Assembly: GCA_023374025.1 (NCBI GenBank)
Contig: SIJG01000163.1
Span: forward strand, 80,785 to 144,784
From: Heterodera schachtii
Lineage: Eukaryota; Nematoda; Chromadorea; Rhabditida; Heteroderidae
Direction of reading: 5' to 3'
DNA: 64,000 nt
In this document: piece by piece, positions 35,338 to 48,869 of the stretch
How the letters are laid out: each line of letters begins with the position of its first letter
How positions within the stretch are numbered: position 1 is the first letter of the stretch
Notes under the pieces: model-generated
The model's database searches: none
What the model was told of the DNA's origin: nothing
The model's input: the letters and a program-made list of their open reading frames with translations, nothing else
Translations under genes and position numbers: made by a program

Positions 35338-35545
35338 ATTTCAGCCTTTTTAAACAAATGCCGGTCATTAATTAATTAGTCAATCAATTAATTAATTAGT
35401 TGTCAAATTTGCTCCTCCTCCTCCATGCTTTTCTAAATTTATTTCAGCGTTTTTGAACGAATGCCGGTCATTAATTAATTAGTCAATCAATTAATTAATT
35501 AGTTGTAAAATTTGCTCTTCCTCTTCCTCCTCTTCATCCTTTTCT
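35338..35545. repeat. 103-bp tandem duplication across the dlk-1 stop codon
   Basis: Text beginning 'atttcagc' at 35338 and at 35441 is repeated with about 103-base spacing. Both copies contain 'atgccggtcattaattaatt' and the block 'agttgt(c/a)aaatttgctc'. The right copy encodes the last residues of DLK-1 ([10 protein letters not shown], stop at 35491-35493). The left copy is a downstream, non-coding duplicate. Confidence 0.8.
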
Positions 35546-38500
35546 TCACTTTCTTCTGTTGTTGTTCCATCTTCGGCAAGTGAATTCTGGTGCCGATTGT
35601 CAACACTTTTGGCACCATTTGCGGAGGATGATGAGGTGGACAATTGGTGGGCAGGCATTGAGCGCAAAAAATTGATAGGATTCTTAAAAAAATTATATAT
35701 TTTTAAATAAATAAAATTTCATAAATGTAATTTGTCAATGTTTGGTACGGTAATTTAGCGTCGTTTTACCGTACCATTAGCCAAAAAATCAAAAAAGAAT
35801 ATTTTGACTCTGAATTTTGATTTTTTTCTTAAAAATTTCTTGGACAACGTTAAAATTTTGAGAAATATATCAAAAAAGTTGTCCAAATTTGAAAATAAAA
35901 ATTAATAAATGAATGCTAATGAAAACTCTCATCAAATGTTCGGTACGGTAATTACCAACCATTTTACCGTACCATAGCCGAAAAAATTTAAAAAAAATGC
36001 TAATATTTGACTCAAAATTACGACAAAAACTTTCCCGTACTTTGAGAAAATGTTGAAAAATACGGGATAAATTTGTTAAGAAAAAAAGAAAAAATTTTCA
36101 AGGAATTGTCCAAACTTAAGAATAAAATTTATTAATGAATGCTAATGAAAACTCTCATCAATGTTCGGTACGGTAATTAGCGCCATTTTACCGCATTATT
36201 AGACGATAAATCGCGCATTTTATTAATGGACTCAAATGTTTTAAAAAAGTAATAAAATTCTCACACTGGACGTCCGGCGATGGGTCAGCTTGAAGGTGGT
36301 CTTCACCTCCTTCAGTTTGGCTTCTTTGTCCGACAGTCCGTCACTGTGCGCAGCGGACAGTTCCAACGAACGCTCCAACGATGAAACCTAATTAAAAATA
36401 ATTATTAATTAATTATTTAAATTTCAAAAATTGATTTTTTTTTTCGCCACTAAACCACCATTGTGGAGGAGGACAGTAACGACTCAAGCAGTGTGGCGGC
36501 CATCGCTGCTTCTTCGGCTGCCAATGCTTTTTGCGTCACGGGCGAAGGATCCGCCATTTCGGCGCCGCTGATCGGACAACAACTGTAATTAAAAATGATT
36601 GAAATGCCGTCCGAATTTTAAGTCCCGAAAACCAAGAATGCCAACATTTTGAGATTTATTTGAAAAATCAAAAATCAGTGTCAAATAGCTCAATTTTTGA
36701 GATTTAATTCATAATTATTCGAGAAACTGATAGATGATCGATTGCTTTTCCCCATGATCACAAAACTGACAGTGTGTTGTTGTTCTGCTGCAGTTGTTCC
36801 TGCTCCGGCTCGCAGTCCATGGCCATAATATTTTTGTTATTGCTATTGTTGTTGTTCATCACATTTAATGCCATTGCTTCACATCCAAACGCGGGGTGAT
36901 GACCATCACAAACATTCGTTTTCTTCTGCTTCAAAAAATTAAAAAAAAAAATCATGAAAATTTAAGAAAAAAAGTTCAACAAAGAAAAATTCATGTTCGA
37001 TTCTAAGCACTTAGGATAGTCCTGGTCTGGCCTTTATTTTAATAGCTTGATCAATTTATAATCAGAGAAGTATATTCTATTCAAAAAATACCTATCAAAT
37101 TTCCAAAAAAAAAAAAAGAAACAAACTTTTATATATATCTTTAAATTCTTCGCTAATTTTATGAAGAAAAATTTCATAAAGTTTGTACAGGTGATCAATT
37201 ATGAATATTAAAATAGGAGACCAGACGGCAGAACAGCATCTTACAGGATTCGCCCTGTTTCTGATCGTCAATATTTTGGAAAAAACAAACAGGCAATAAG
37301 CCCTTTTAAAACAGGAAAACTTTAACCCAATCCTGGTCCGTTTCGGAAAGCCTGGTCCAGGAACAAGTCCGGGTTTTTTCTTTATTGAAAACCCTACCAT
37401 TTCATTGTCATTTGATGGTTGTTGCTGCTGGTGCTGATCATCTTGGTACAGTTCAGGCGTCGAGAACCAATGATGCGGATGATGGTGTTGAACGGCACTG
37501 ATCAGAATTGGCGGCGGCAGTGGTGGCACAAATTGTTGTCCTCCTCCTCGCTGATCACTTTGATCACTGCTGCTACAGCTGCTGTCACGGCGGCATAGTC
37601 TTTGATCAACCGTCGCCGTCGATTGATCCATGCTAATTAGGCCACAATTTGTGCTAAATGATTTTAATGAATTGTTTGTTGTGGACGATGCGCCCGCGGC
37701 GGTGCTGAACAGTCGTCGATCAGCAAGTGATACGTTCACTGATGAAGAACAAAGAATGCTGCCCAGACGTTCCAAATCGTAGTCTTAAAATTTTGAATAA
37801 AAAATTTGGGCCCAATTAGGGAAGAGAGCCGGCCCAGTTTTCGGTATTTTTTGTGAGTCGGCATTCCGATTCCCAAAATTTTTTTTAGGATCGGAGACTT
37901 TGAGTACAATTTTTGATTAAAATTAAAATTACGGTAAAATCCTTTAATAGGTTGCTTAATGACTTAGGACAAGGCGATTTAACCACTGTTAATTTTTTAT
38001 GAATTTAATTTTTTAAAAAGCACGTCAGGTAAAATCTCGAAAATCGCGTTACTATCATGATTATCTCAATTAGGCTGTAATAAGTAGGGGGTTGCATAAG
38101 GAGTCAGGATTTTGAAGAGAAACCGAAACCGTGACTGATCATAACCTGAAAATCCTGGATCGGGATCATGACAACGATTTTCAGAAATAATTTTGGTCCG
38201 AAATTGTCGGGATCTAGGGAAAAATCCTTGTCGGGATCCCAATCTGGTGCAACCCAAGTAATTAAATAATTAATTAGTAATTACCCAATGCGCCCTGTTG
38301 TTCAAGCCGGCGACGACTCCGTGCTCGTCGAATTGACGGCTTACGCAATGTACAGTTGCGCGTGAATGATGCGGAAAGTTGTAGAGGCAACCGGGCGATG
38401 CGCAACCCCAGCGGCCGAAGCGGGCGGACGACGCCTGCGGAGACGAGCCTTTAAAAAGAGCACTCTCATTGATTGGTTGGAGTGAGACTCTGATCAGCAA

Positions 38501-41500
38501 AGCAAAAAGTGATCAGGAACGAATGGATTTGTTCAGAAATTAAGAACTGACATAAAATGATCAGAGTGAGCAAAATTGATCAGTGATATTGAATGATGGA
38601 TTAGTAGAAAGAAATAGATTCTGAGAAATGATTGGGAAAAACAATTTTTAATCTGAATAAATAAATTTGAATAAAAATTTGATCAGTTTGGTGTCAACAA
38701 ATGGCTGATCAAAAACCGAGTGTAACTGTAGGAACAAAATATATTAGTGATCAGCTAGAAGGCATCAGTGAATTTTGGAATCGATTGATCAGGAAAATTA
38801 TGCGATTACTTAAAAATGCTTTGTCGGCGAATTTCGGTCGTTGTCTGATCACCTACTCACCTCTTTATGCTGGAAATGGTGATGATGATGGTAGTGCAGG
38901 TGATCTTTTGTTGGTGATGACCATTTGTTGTAATTGCTGCTGTTACCCGGTGCTGTTGTCGTCGTTGGACTGCTTGAATTTCTCCGGTTAGAAGTCGTTG
39001 CTGTTGTTGTGCCAAACCCTTGGACACATTGGCAAGTGTTCGGTGCCAAACAGCACGTTGTTGTGCCATTGCCAGCAGCACTGAGCCAAATGTTGTTGTT
39101 GTTGAAATTGTTGGCATTGCCATCGACGCATTCGTCTTCCTGAACGAAAATTTTTATGAGTGAAAAATCGAATAATTTTTGTCCCAAATCCCACAAAAAG
39201 TTCAGGCTCGAGCAGTTCATTGACCAATTCTAACGATTTGATCACTCAAAAAACAATTATTTAAAACAGAGGACTTCGAATAAGTGATCAGAAATCGTTG
39301 AACATTAGGGATAAGGGAGAATTGAGCACTTTCAATCGCAAGCAAAAAACCTGATCACAAACTCATTGTTTAATGAGAGAGATCAAAGTCTCGGAAATCG
39401 GCACTGATCAGAAAAAAGCGGATTTCGATCAGTGATTAATAGATTCATTTTGGATCACTAGGGATAAAACAGAGAATTTGAGAATTCATTCTCGAGTTGA
39501 ATAATTATGATCCATGATTCTGATTAGGCGATTTTTACTAATTGCTAACAAAAATGAATTTAATTGCCTGACAAACGCCCGAATCAGCGGACAGTCCGGA
39601 AGCGCGGGCCACCGAATTTCGGGCAAAGAATTGGCTAATTTGTTGCGGTTGGATGCCAAATTGACAGTTCAAGCATGCCATCATATTTGTTGAAGGGCAA
39701 TTATTATTATTATTATTGTTGTTGTTGGAAGTGATATGTTTTGCAGTGATCGGTCTTAAATTTATAAAAATAATAATTTTTTAATTTTAATTAAATTAAA
39801 ATTTGTGTTTATCTCAAAATTATTAATTTATTAAAAAAAACAAGATTATTTTTTAAATGGCAATATAATGAGTAAAATGACATTAATTTTAATGATTTTA
39901 TTAATAAAATATATTTTAAATATTTAAAATTCTCATAAATTTAATCAAATTATCACCAGATGGTGAGAATGGCATTGTAGAAGAAATTGCTGAGTCGTCG
40001 CGACTGATTGGTTTCGACGAAGATAACTCAAAATCAACCGAATTTCGACCAAATGAACAACGCAACACAGCAGTATCGGAAGAACTAATAAAATGAATTA
40101 TAATTATTATTAAAAATTCGAAATAATTAATTTTTACTCAAAGCACCTAATTAGGTAATTAGGTATGGTAAAGAACCCTTAATTAGGGCGTTTGGGTGTT
40201 CAATAAAAACTTAATAATATGAAAAATCAATTTCATGCTCCTCAAGAAGTACCATAAAAGTTTTTAGTGAATGCATATAATTTATTTAAATATTTTATTG
40301 TCAAAAACTAGCCTAACCCTCTAAATCATAAAAATTCCTACAAAAATCTAATTTTTTTTTAAAATTTTGATTCCCATATTTAACTTCCTGAAAATTCAAT
40401 AATGAAAAATAATAAAAAAAATTTTGAATGCCGTGCCGTACCATGAGTCCATTTTGGCCCCTTCCTGCAGTTGTCCAACAACTTTCTGTTGCTGTTGTGG
40501 TTGTTGTGCCGCAATTTGTGGCACCATTGCCGTTGTCGTCAATGGCAATTGTTGCAATTTCATTGTCATCATTTGCATCTTCCGTTTATTTGTTTTACAA
40601 TGGCGACAACTTTTTCTGCGTTTTTGTACATCTACAGCTCCTGCTGGTGGTGGTGGTTGTGGTTGTGTTACTGGTACTGGTTGGTCTCGTTGTTGGTGCT
40701 GTTCATCATTATCATCATTGTCTTCAGCTGATGAACAGTCACGAGATGAGGACGAACAGGAGGCTGCTGAGCCTAGAGTTAGTGAAGAAATTTGTGGAGA
40801 ATCGCCAGGAAATTTTTAAATGGTAAGAGTCCAATTTTCAAATTATGTAAAAAATTTCTCCTGTTTCCTCGCCAAAAAATTAATGAAAATTATTTAATTT
40901 TTGGGTTTTTTTAAATTTTGTAGCAATTAGCATTCTTCCATTAGATTTTTTTTTGAAAAAATTGACGGATTTCTCCATTTATAAGAAGCGTGTTGAGTCA
41001 TAGGAAAAGTGGAGAAATTTTCAAAAATTTGGTCAATTACCGATTATTTTTTTACCTGCGACCATCGGCGAAGAAATTTGTTGACGTTGAAATTTTCGAA
41101 CTAAAAGTATAAAGAACATAAATTTAGTGGCAAAATGAAAGAGATAGAGAAATGAAAGTTTTCTCCAAATTTCGTAATTTAAATTTGTGTCAAATTTCGT
41201 AATTTAAAATATTTTTAAATTTCCTCTCCCACCCCGTAGATTATCGGCACATTGTTGTTGCTGTTGGTGCTGCGGTTGGGCCACCACTTTTTGGCCAATG
41301 TGCCGTCGTCCGGCGCCATCATAGTCATAGTATGTCATGCGAAGCATTGCTGGTCGAGCTTGTTGTACTGCTTGGTATTGACCTCGTCCAACAGTTGGCG
41401 GCGATTGACTGGAAGGATGAAGTGCCAAAATTAGACAATTAAGGGGGGCAATTCATCTCTGAGCCCTACAGCAGTTGGTTCGTTAATTAGTGGCGCCAAA

Positions 41501-44500
41501 AAATAATTGAAAATTTGAATATATTGTAAAATATGAAATCGAATATTTTTAGCTATATAAGGCTTGTGTATGAAAATTGGAGCCCCAAGGTAATTGACAT
41601 TTTGGCCATAAGGATCAAGGCCAAGGTTGGGCGTCGAGAATTAATTCGAGAGTTGACTCCAAGAGTCAGAAAAGAGCAAAAGGTTTAGATTTGAACTCGG
41701 GAATTTGGTCCAAGAATTGAACTCGAGAATTTCACCCAAAAAAAACCATGGCCAATCAAATCTTCAAAAATCATCAATTAGTGGAAATCCCGAAAATATA
41801 AAAAAAGGGAAAAATAAATTTATTATGCAAATTACCTTATACATTTGGGCCTTTGCTGTCCACCAAGTTTGAATGTACTGCTTGCTCTCATTGGCCATTG
41901 TTGTTGATTTTGTTGTTCGACGGGTTCTTCATGCCCATGGGTGAGCATTGCCGCCGTTTTGGCTGTTTCGGCACGCAACAGAATATGCCGGAGCTCCTCC
42001 TTGCTGTTGTTTTGCTGTATAATAAATATAAATTATTTAATAATTAAACAATGCCAAGTTCTAAAAATAGTAATAATATTTATTAAATATTAAAAATTGT
42101 TTTAAAAACATTTTTTTAAACTATTCAAAATATATTTAAATCTTTTTAAATTAATTAAGGATGACTAATTTTGCATGAATTAATTCGTAAATAATTAAAA
42201 CAAAAATAAATATAAAATTGAAAAAATATTTATTATTTTTTTAAAATGAAATTAAAAATTCTTTATAGTTAAATAAAAAATCCATTATTATATTCTATAA
42301 TTTAAATTAAAAAAAAACTCTATACAAAAAAGAGAATATTAAATTAAAATATATAAAAGAATCCAAATGTTAAAATATAAATTAAATTAATTAAATTAAA
42401 TAAATTAAAATAAATTAAAATAAAATAAATAAATTAAAATAAAATAAAATAATAAATTAAATTAAATTAAATAATAAATTAAATAAAGTAAAATAAATAA
42501 ATTAAATATTAAAGAAAATAAGCATTCCATACCATTTTTGGGATTTTCGTCCGCGCCGCCGCATCGTCTCCCGCCGGCGCCGCCATTGTCGCCGCCTGTT
42601 GGCCGCGCAGTTCCGCGTGCCATTCCCGCAACTCAGCATGCCACTCGTGCAGCGTGGCATGCCAATGCGCGTCGTATGCCAACCGCTCGCGCATTGCGTC
42701 CGCCACGCGTTCGTTGTCGCGCTTCCGCTCGTTCATCAGTTCCGTGAACCGGCACATTTTTGTATGCATTTTGTTCACCCGTTGCAGCTTCTCCTCGTAC
42801 ATTTGGCGAATCTCTTGCGCATGTCGAAGCTCGTGCATCCGCTTCTTCACCAGCTCTTGCTCTACGGTGGGAGGGGGGGGGGGAAATTAGGTTAATTAAT
42901 GCTAATTAATGAGTAAATATGAAACCGAGTAGGTTGGGGTGATTAATTAAGTGGTAATTAGCCTAAGGTGATCGATTAAGTATAATTAGCCGAAATCGAG
43001 TGATCGGATCAGAACTAGGCGCAAATTTAATTAATGTTAATGCGTACACCTGAGATCAAGTGGATTTTGATGATCAGTCAATCGCTAATAGCCTAAGGTG
43101 GTCAATTAAGGTTAATTAGCCAAAATTGGGTGATCGGATTATGCTAATGAAATAAAGAACAAGTTGGTGTTCGATATCACACTCGGAAGCGAATCTAGAC
43201 TAAAGAAAAGTGTCTAACTTTTATTAAAAACACCTAAAAATGTCAAAATTCCATGGATTTTCGTAACGGTTTAAAATTTCAAAATCCCTAGAAATTTTAC
43301 CCCGCTGCTGTTCCCCCATAAAATCCATGCCGCTGTTGTGCAGTTTGGCCATTTTATCGGTAATGTCGCGCTTCCACTGCTCCCGCCGGTAGCCCCAGCC
43401 CTCCTCCTGCAGTTCGGCCAACTCAGCCCTCACATTGCTCAGCAAGTCCTTGAATAAGTAATTAGCTAATTAGTATAATTAATTAGCATAATGGTAATTG
43501 ATTAAGTGATCCATTTCTGGCCACAAAAATGATAAATTACAACGCAATTTTGGTTACTCACTCCGTAAAAATTTGATCAGATTGAGTTGGGACTGACTGA
43601 CCTTTAAAATTGTTTTGAAGGACGGCCGATTGCGCGGATTCTTGGCCCAGCAAAGTGTGAGCAGAAACTTTAAATAAAATAAATAAATATTTATTGAAAT
43701 ATTAATTAAATATATTTTTGGTGGGATTGTATTAAAAAATTTGGCCAAAAATGGCAAATTGAAATGACGTACACTGACACTGCCCGGTGCTGTCTTGGGC
43801 ACATGAAGCTGCAGGTTGCCAGAGCCGACCAGGAACCATACGGTGGTGGGCGGCAGTTTGTCATACGGTACCTCACTGTACAAAAATGAAATGGTTAATT
43901 GATTTATTTTGACCAGCAGTACCATTTGAACACATCTGTTTATCAACAATAATCAACTCATCTGCTGAGACAGACCGATCAGCCTCCCTCCCCCTGCTGA
44001 TCAGACCGATCACCCTTTCCCATTGGTGATCAGACCGATCACCCTTTCCCCTTGGTGATCAGACCGATCACCCTTTCCCCTTGGTGATCAGACTGATCAT
44101 CTCCGCCTTCCCCGTCAGTTACTCACCCGGTCAACAACTCCCACAGTACGACACCGTAACTCCATACATCGACGCGTTCATTGCATGGCTTGTTGGTCAA
44201 CATTTCTGGCGACATCTGTGGTGTGAAAAATTAAATTAAATTTTTAAAAAAATAAAATAAATAAAATGAAAATAATATTAGACCCGTAATTTTGAAAAAT
44301 TCAGAAAAAATCAGATCAGTAACATGTTCTTAGATCAAAATAGAAAAATGAAAAAGTAAATCCAAAAATAATATTTAGTAAAAAAAATTCGGATGATCCT
44401 CTCAAAATTACTCGAATCATGATCAAAAAGCGGAAAATCTTGACAAAACCCAGTCCCTGTATGAATAGAAACAGAAATTAATTAGCTAATTAAAAAAAAA

Positions 44501-47344
44501 TTATTTATTTTTCATCAATTAAAAAAAACATAATGCTATTAAATGAATAAATATTTTAAATGTTTATTTTTATTAATTTTTAAAAATTAAAAAATATTAC
44601 AATTTCATTTTCTGTAATTAATAACTCAAAATTTTACCCATTGTGAGGTGCCGCAAACGCTCATCACAACGCTGGCCATGCCTTGCAAATTTTGGGTTTG
44701 CGAGTTAAGCCTTAAAAAAATTTTCAAAAATTTCTTTGAAATCCCCCTAAAATAAAAGGCAAGCCCACCTCTGATCCCAGCTGTACAGAGAGCCGAAATC
44801 GCAAATTTTGACGGTGTTATTTTTGTCGATGAGAATGTTGGGCGATTTGAGGTCACGATGGACAATTTTCAAGGAGTGCAAGTAGCACATACCTTCAGCA
44901 ATTTGAACGGAACAGTTGATGAACATGGACTGAAAAATGAAAATTGAAATATTTTTAAAAATAATTTTTGCTTTTTAGGGTTCGATTTTTTGAAAAAAGG
45001 ATGGATCTCTGGATTCCATGTTTAACCTATGGCCTGGTTTTCTGGGCAAAAAATGCAAGAAAATCTAGGTTCAGTAAAACCTAGGCTTTTTAAGGCCAGG
45101 ACTTGGATTCTATGTTGGTGCTGGACCTGAATTTTCCGGGAAAAAAAATCCAGAAAATTCAGTTCCATATTTTTTTTCCAAATCATAAAAGTGCAATTAA
45201 ATTTAATGAATTAATTTAATAAATTGCTAATGAACAAAAAAAAAAATATTAAATTTTTAACTTTATGAAAGAATGAATTATCTTTAGATTATCAACCTAA
45301 CAATTATTATTTTAATTCAATAACAAAAAATTATGAATTCCTTTTTATAAAGTAAAATTTTCTCAACAATTAAACAATTTATAATTTTTATTTAAATAAT
45401 AAATTTTTAATTATTTTTAAAATTTTACCTTCGAAATGTTCGGATTTCGCCGTAAATGCTCAAATAAGCTGCCCTTTTCACAGTATTCCATCACAATGCA
45501 CGGGAAATGCTCTTTCGTACAAATTCCTCTGGAACAAAAATTTAAATTTATTTTTTGGCGCCTTTCCCAAACAAAATGCCAAACAATGTTTTGATGACAT
45601 TGGCATGCTCAAGGCTGCACAACCGTTTGATGTCAACTTCGGAGGTACGGTTCAACTTTTTGAGTGCAATCCATTGGCCACGGTATTTGCCACGGAAAAC
45701 GGAGGACTAAAAAATGGAAATTATTTTTTCTATAAATTATTTAAAATTAAAATAAAGTATTTTTGAGGACTCAAGTAAATTTATTTTGAAAATGTATTTT
45801 AAAATTATAAAAACATAAAAATTAATTTCCAAGAACAAAATTAAAATAATTATTATTTCAGAATTTAAATGATATTTTTTATAAATAAATTTATAAAAGT
45901 TAAATAATTCAAAATTTCATTTAAATTAGACATTCAAATTAAATTTAAATTAGAATATTAAAAAATTATATTTTTCAAAATAAAATTAAAAACAAAATAA
46001 ATATTAAATAAATATTTTTAAAATATAAAAAAAAGATAATTGTTTAAATAAAACAAATTAAAAATCAAAAGAATTTTAAATTATTTATTTACACATTTAA
46101 ATGATTGAAAAATGATAGAATTAAATTAATAATAATAATAATTATGAAATTACCTGATTTCCTCCACCAATGAAATTCTCCTCCCACTGAACATCAATGG
46201 AGTCAATTGGAATTTCATAGTTTTCCGTGTCATTGTCCGAATGAATTCTGTAAAAATATTATACAATATTATTTCAATGAATAATTAATTTATTTTCGTA
46301 ATATATTAATAATTTTTTAAAATAATATTTTAAAGCTATTGAAATTTAAATAAAAATAGAATGAATGAGTAATTACTTAATTATCATTTTTATTTTATTT
46401 TTTAAAATTATTATTTTGAATTAATAAAAATATTTTTTATATTATTTTTAAATTGAACAATCTTTATTATTTATTTCTTTTATTTATTATTTAGTGATTT
46501 TAATTTATTTCAACTGTTTCTGTGAAGACCAATTGAACAAATTGTGGGGCCAAAAGCGTCCAAGCGGAGCGAAACAGCTCAAAAAGTCGGAATTGAAGTT
46601 GGCTAAAAAAAGAAATTCATAATTAATTAAATATTTTTATTATCTTTGTTTTATTTAAAGAATTGAAAAATAAGGGCATTAGATTTAAAAAAAATAATAG
46701 AGGATTTGAAAATTATTATTTTTTTCAGAATAAATAACAAATATTTCTTTATAATGAATTAGGTTTTTTACTAATTTTTTTTCGAAAAACACGAGAAATT
46801 GTCTTTCTTGTTTGATAACTAATCCTGACGCTTAAATTATTTTATTATTTAAAGTTAGAAAAAACTAAGAACTTAAATTATTTTTCCATTTCCCACCTGA
46901 ACTTGGCGAGTTTGACAACGCCGGCGGTAACGGTGCCGGTGATGCCGTGCCGTTGTGCTTTGCCAGCGAGTTTGCCGGTGGTGATTGGGTGCCGCCTACC
47001 GCTGTCATTGGCGAGTTTGGCACTCGCCGCACCGTCGTATTGTCATCGCCACTGTCGCCCAAATAGGTGACGCTCGCCGGCGATGCGCTGGACAGAGAAA
47101 TGGTGGACATCGGCGGCGAGCAGTTCAGCCCAGCAGCCGAGTCCACAACAGTCGCCTCCTCCACCGGTGGCGGCGGCGACTTCACCCAGTCGCCGTCCTC
47201 GCTGGTAGTGTTGTGATTACTGTTGTGGATTACGGTAGTGTTGTTACTGTCAATGTGGTGTACTGTTGTTGTTACTGTTGCTGTTGTTGCCACTACTGCT
47301 ATTTGTGCCCGTGACGAGAGATGGTGCGTTACCCGTGACGGCCA
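35491..47344 (-). CDS. dlk-1: DLK-1-type MAP3 kinase (MAP3K12/13 family)
   Basis: This is a dual leucine zipper kinase that starts the p38/JNK axon-injury and synapse cascade by phosphorylating a MAP2K. The kinase exons are 46898-~47320, 46515-46602, 46154-46247, 45580-45706, 45429-45526, 44769-44929, 44638-44710, 44127-44215, 43773-43875, 43602-43667 and 43301-43448. Visible motifs are [64 protein letters not shown] and NRPSFKTIL. The zipper-like coiled coil [20 protein letters not shown] is in 42533-42861. The tail exons are 41836-42014, 41233-41408, 41056-41100, 40442-40772, 39957-40084, 39568-39754, 38861-39139, ~38280-38448, 37398-37783, 36771-36925, 36459-36582, 36265-36387 and 35491-35682. 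AHSDGLSD in 36265-36387 carries the calcium-responsive hexapeptide known from nematode DLK-1L and MAP3K13. The ATG (possibly 47344), the join before 39754 and the joins around 38448 are unresolved. GC donors occur at 45579 and 39567. Confidence 0.92.
35744..36185. repeat. Hairpin-bearing repeat, three copies, in the last dlk-1 intron
   Basis: The inverted pair ggtacggtaa...ttaccgtacc occurs at 35744-35775 and 35942-35973. A third, decayed version is at 36167-36192 (right half 'ttaccgc'). Each is followed by AT-rich text with 'gaatgctaatgaaaactctc' before copies two and three. Spacing is about 200-225 bases. Confidence 0.8.
44000..44105. repeat. 29-bp tandem repeat in a dlk-1 intron
   Basis: The unit 'gatcagaccgatcacccttt' plus 'ccccttggt' is repeated about three and a half times. 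Each unit carries two GATC sites. Confidence 0.85.
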
Positions 47345-47399
47345 TTTGGGTAATTAAGGGTAATTAGGCTGAGGTGGAAAGGTTCATGGATGGTTTTTC

Positions 47400-48424
47400 A
47401 GTTTGAGGCTGTTTTTAGCTAAATTTTAATTGATTTAAAAAAAGCCGCCGAGTGTTAATTAAATCAATTATTAATAATCAATTCAAAGTAAAAAGTTGAT
47501 GGTTGGGTTTTTGACCAGGTCGAGACTCTTGACTAATATTTGAATAGAAAAATTTAATTGTCAGGGTAATGATATTTGAAAAAAAAATGAATAATATGCC
47601 TTTTGGGAAGGAATAATTAAAATTAATAATCAATTAACCCCCCTCCCCCCCCCCAATAATCAATTAATGTAAAAAATGACAAATAAATAAATGTTCACCG
47701 TCGAATTCAAATCGATGAAATTGATGAGGTGAACAAACAAATCTAAGTGCTGAGAAATTTGTGGTTTTATTTGATTGCTCTTTTTATCACTTAATATTTT
47801 GGTCTTTCGAATTTGAAATTTTTGACAAATTTTCTCAGTAAATTTAATTAAAAATTAAATTTTCACAATATTGCCAATCATTCAGCCAATTTTCATTCAA
47901 AAATTTTAATTTTTAAGCCGGGAATAATTAAAAAGAATTTTTTTGTTCACTGGAATGGTAAAATGGCAATTAAATTTCCAATTAAATTAAATTGCATTTG
48001 TTCGGTTTCTCCCGCGGGGGTTGGCGAGAGGGGACTGATGGAATAATTAGTGATCAACAAAAAATAAAATCGGCGAATTTGTGGCAAATTGATCAAATTA
48101 AATGAGACAAATTGTCGAGTCAATCAATCTTCTAGGTCCAATTTAGAAAAAATTTCTTACTCAATTAATGCATTTATTTATTTGTTTTTTCTGTGGTTAT
48201 GGAAGGTGCGAGAACATTCCAATTAAGTCCCGAATTCAAAAATGCCATGGCAACGCATATAAAAATATCCTGGGCAATTAGTAAACAAATTTTTTTTATA
48301 ATTTCATAAAAAATAGATTTTTTAATTAAATTTTAAAAACTTGAAAACTAAGCAAAAATAAAAATTAAATTAAAACAAAAAATTGATTATAATTATAATT
48401 AATTAGTCAATTATACGATGCTAG
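47400..48424. other. Upstream of dlk-1, no gene found
   Basis: AT-rich intergenic DNA that should contain the dlk-1 promoter and any further 5' exon. No TATA-like box or trans-splice acceptor could be singled out. Confidence 0.35.
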
Positions 48425-48869
48425 GTCGATCCACAAAAAAACTGAGTGTGGGCGACGCAAAAAAAAACTCAATGATTGATAAAATAATTAAATTTAATAA
48501 TGCGATAACTAAACGCAAATAAACATTTTATCCATCAATTATATGGAAGTATTTCAAATTTTTACCCCTACAATGAACAAAAATGTTAGTAAATTATTAT
48601 TTTATTTAAAATTATTACTATTCTATTAAGTTATTAAATTGGGTACAAGAAGAAGGTCGACATTTTCCGCCCATAGATGACAAACAATATTTGTACAAAA
48701 AATTTAGGAACAAAAATGGTGAATTTTTATATTAATTCTTTTAAATTATTTAAATATTAATCGTACAATTAAATTCATTGACCCCTTTTTATAAAATATA
48801 TTTAATTATTTTATCAATCATTGAGTCTTTTTTTCACATCGCCCACACTGAATTTTTTTGTGGATCGAC
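48425..48869. mobile_element. TIR element family C, ~445 bp
   Basis: The left end begins 'gtcgatccacaaaaaaactg' and continues agtgtgggcga. The right end is its near-perfect reverse complement ('tcgcccacactgaatttttt' then tgtggatcgac), a terminal repeat of about 31 bp. The interior is AT-rich with no coding frame. A clear target duplication was not found. The same end sequence, in two to three tandem partial copies, occurs inside another element at 57480-57560. Confidence 0.8.
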
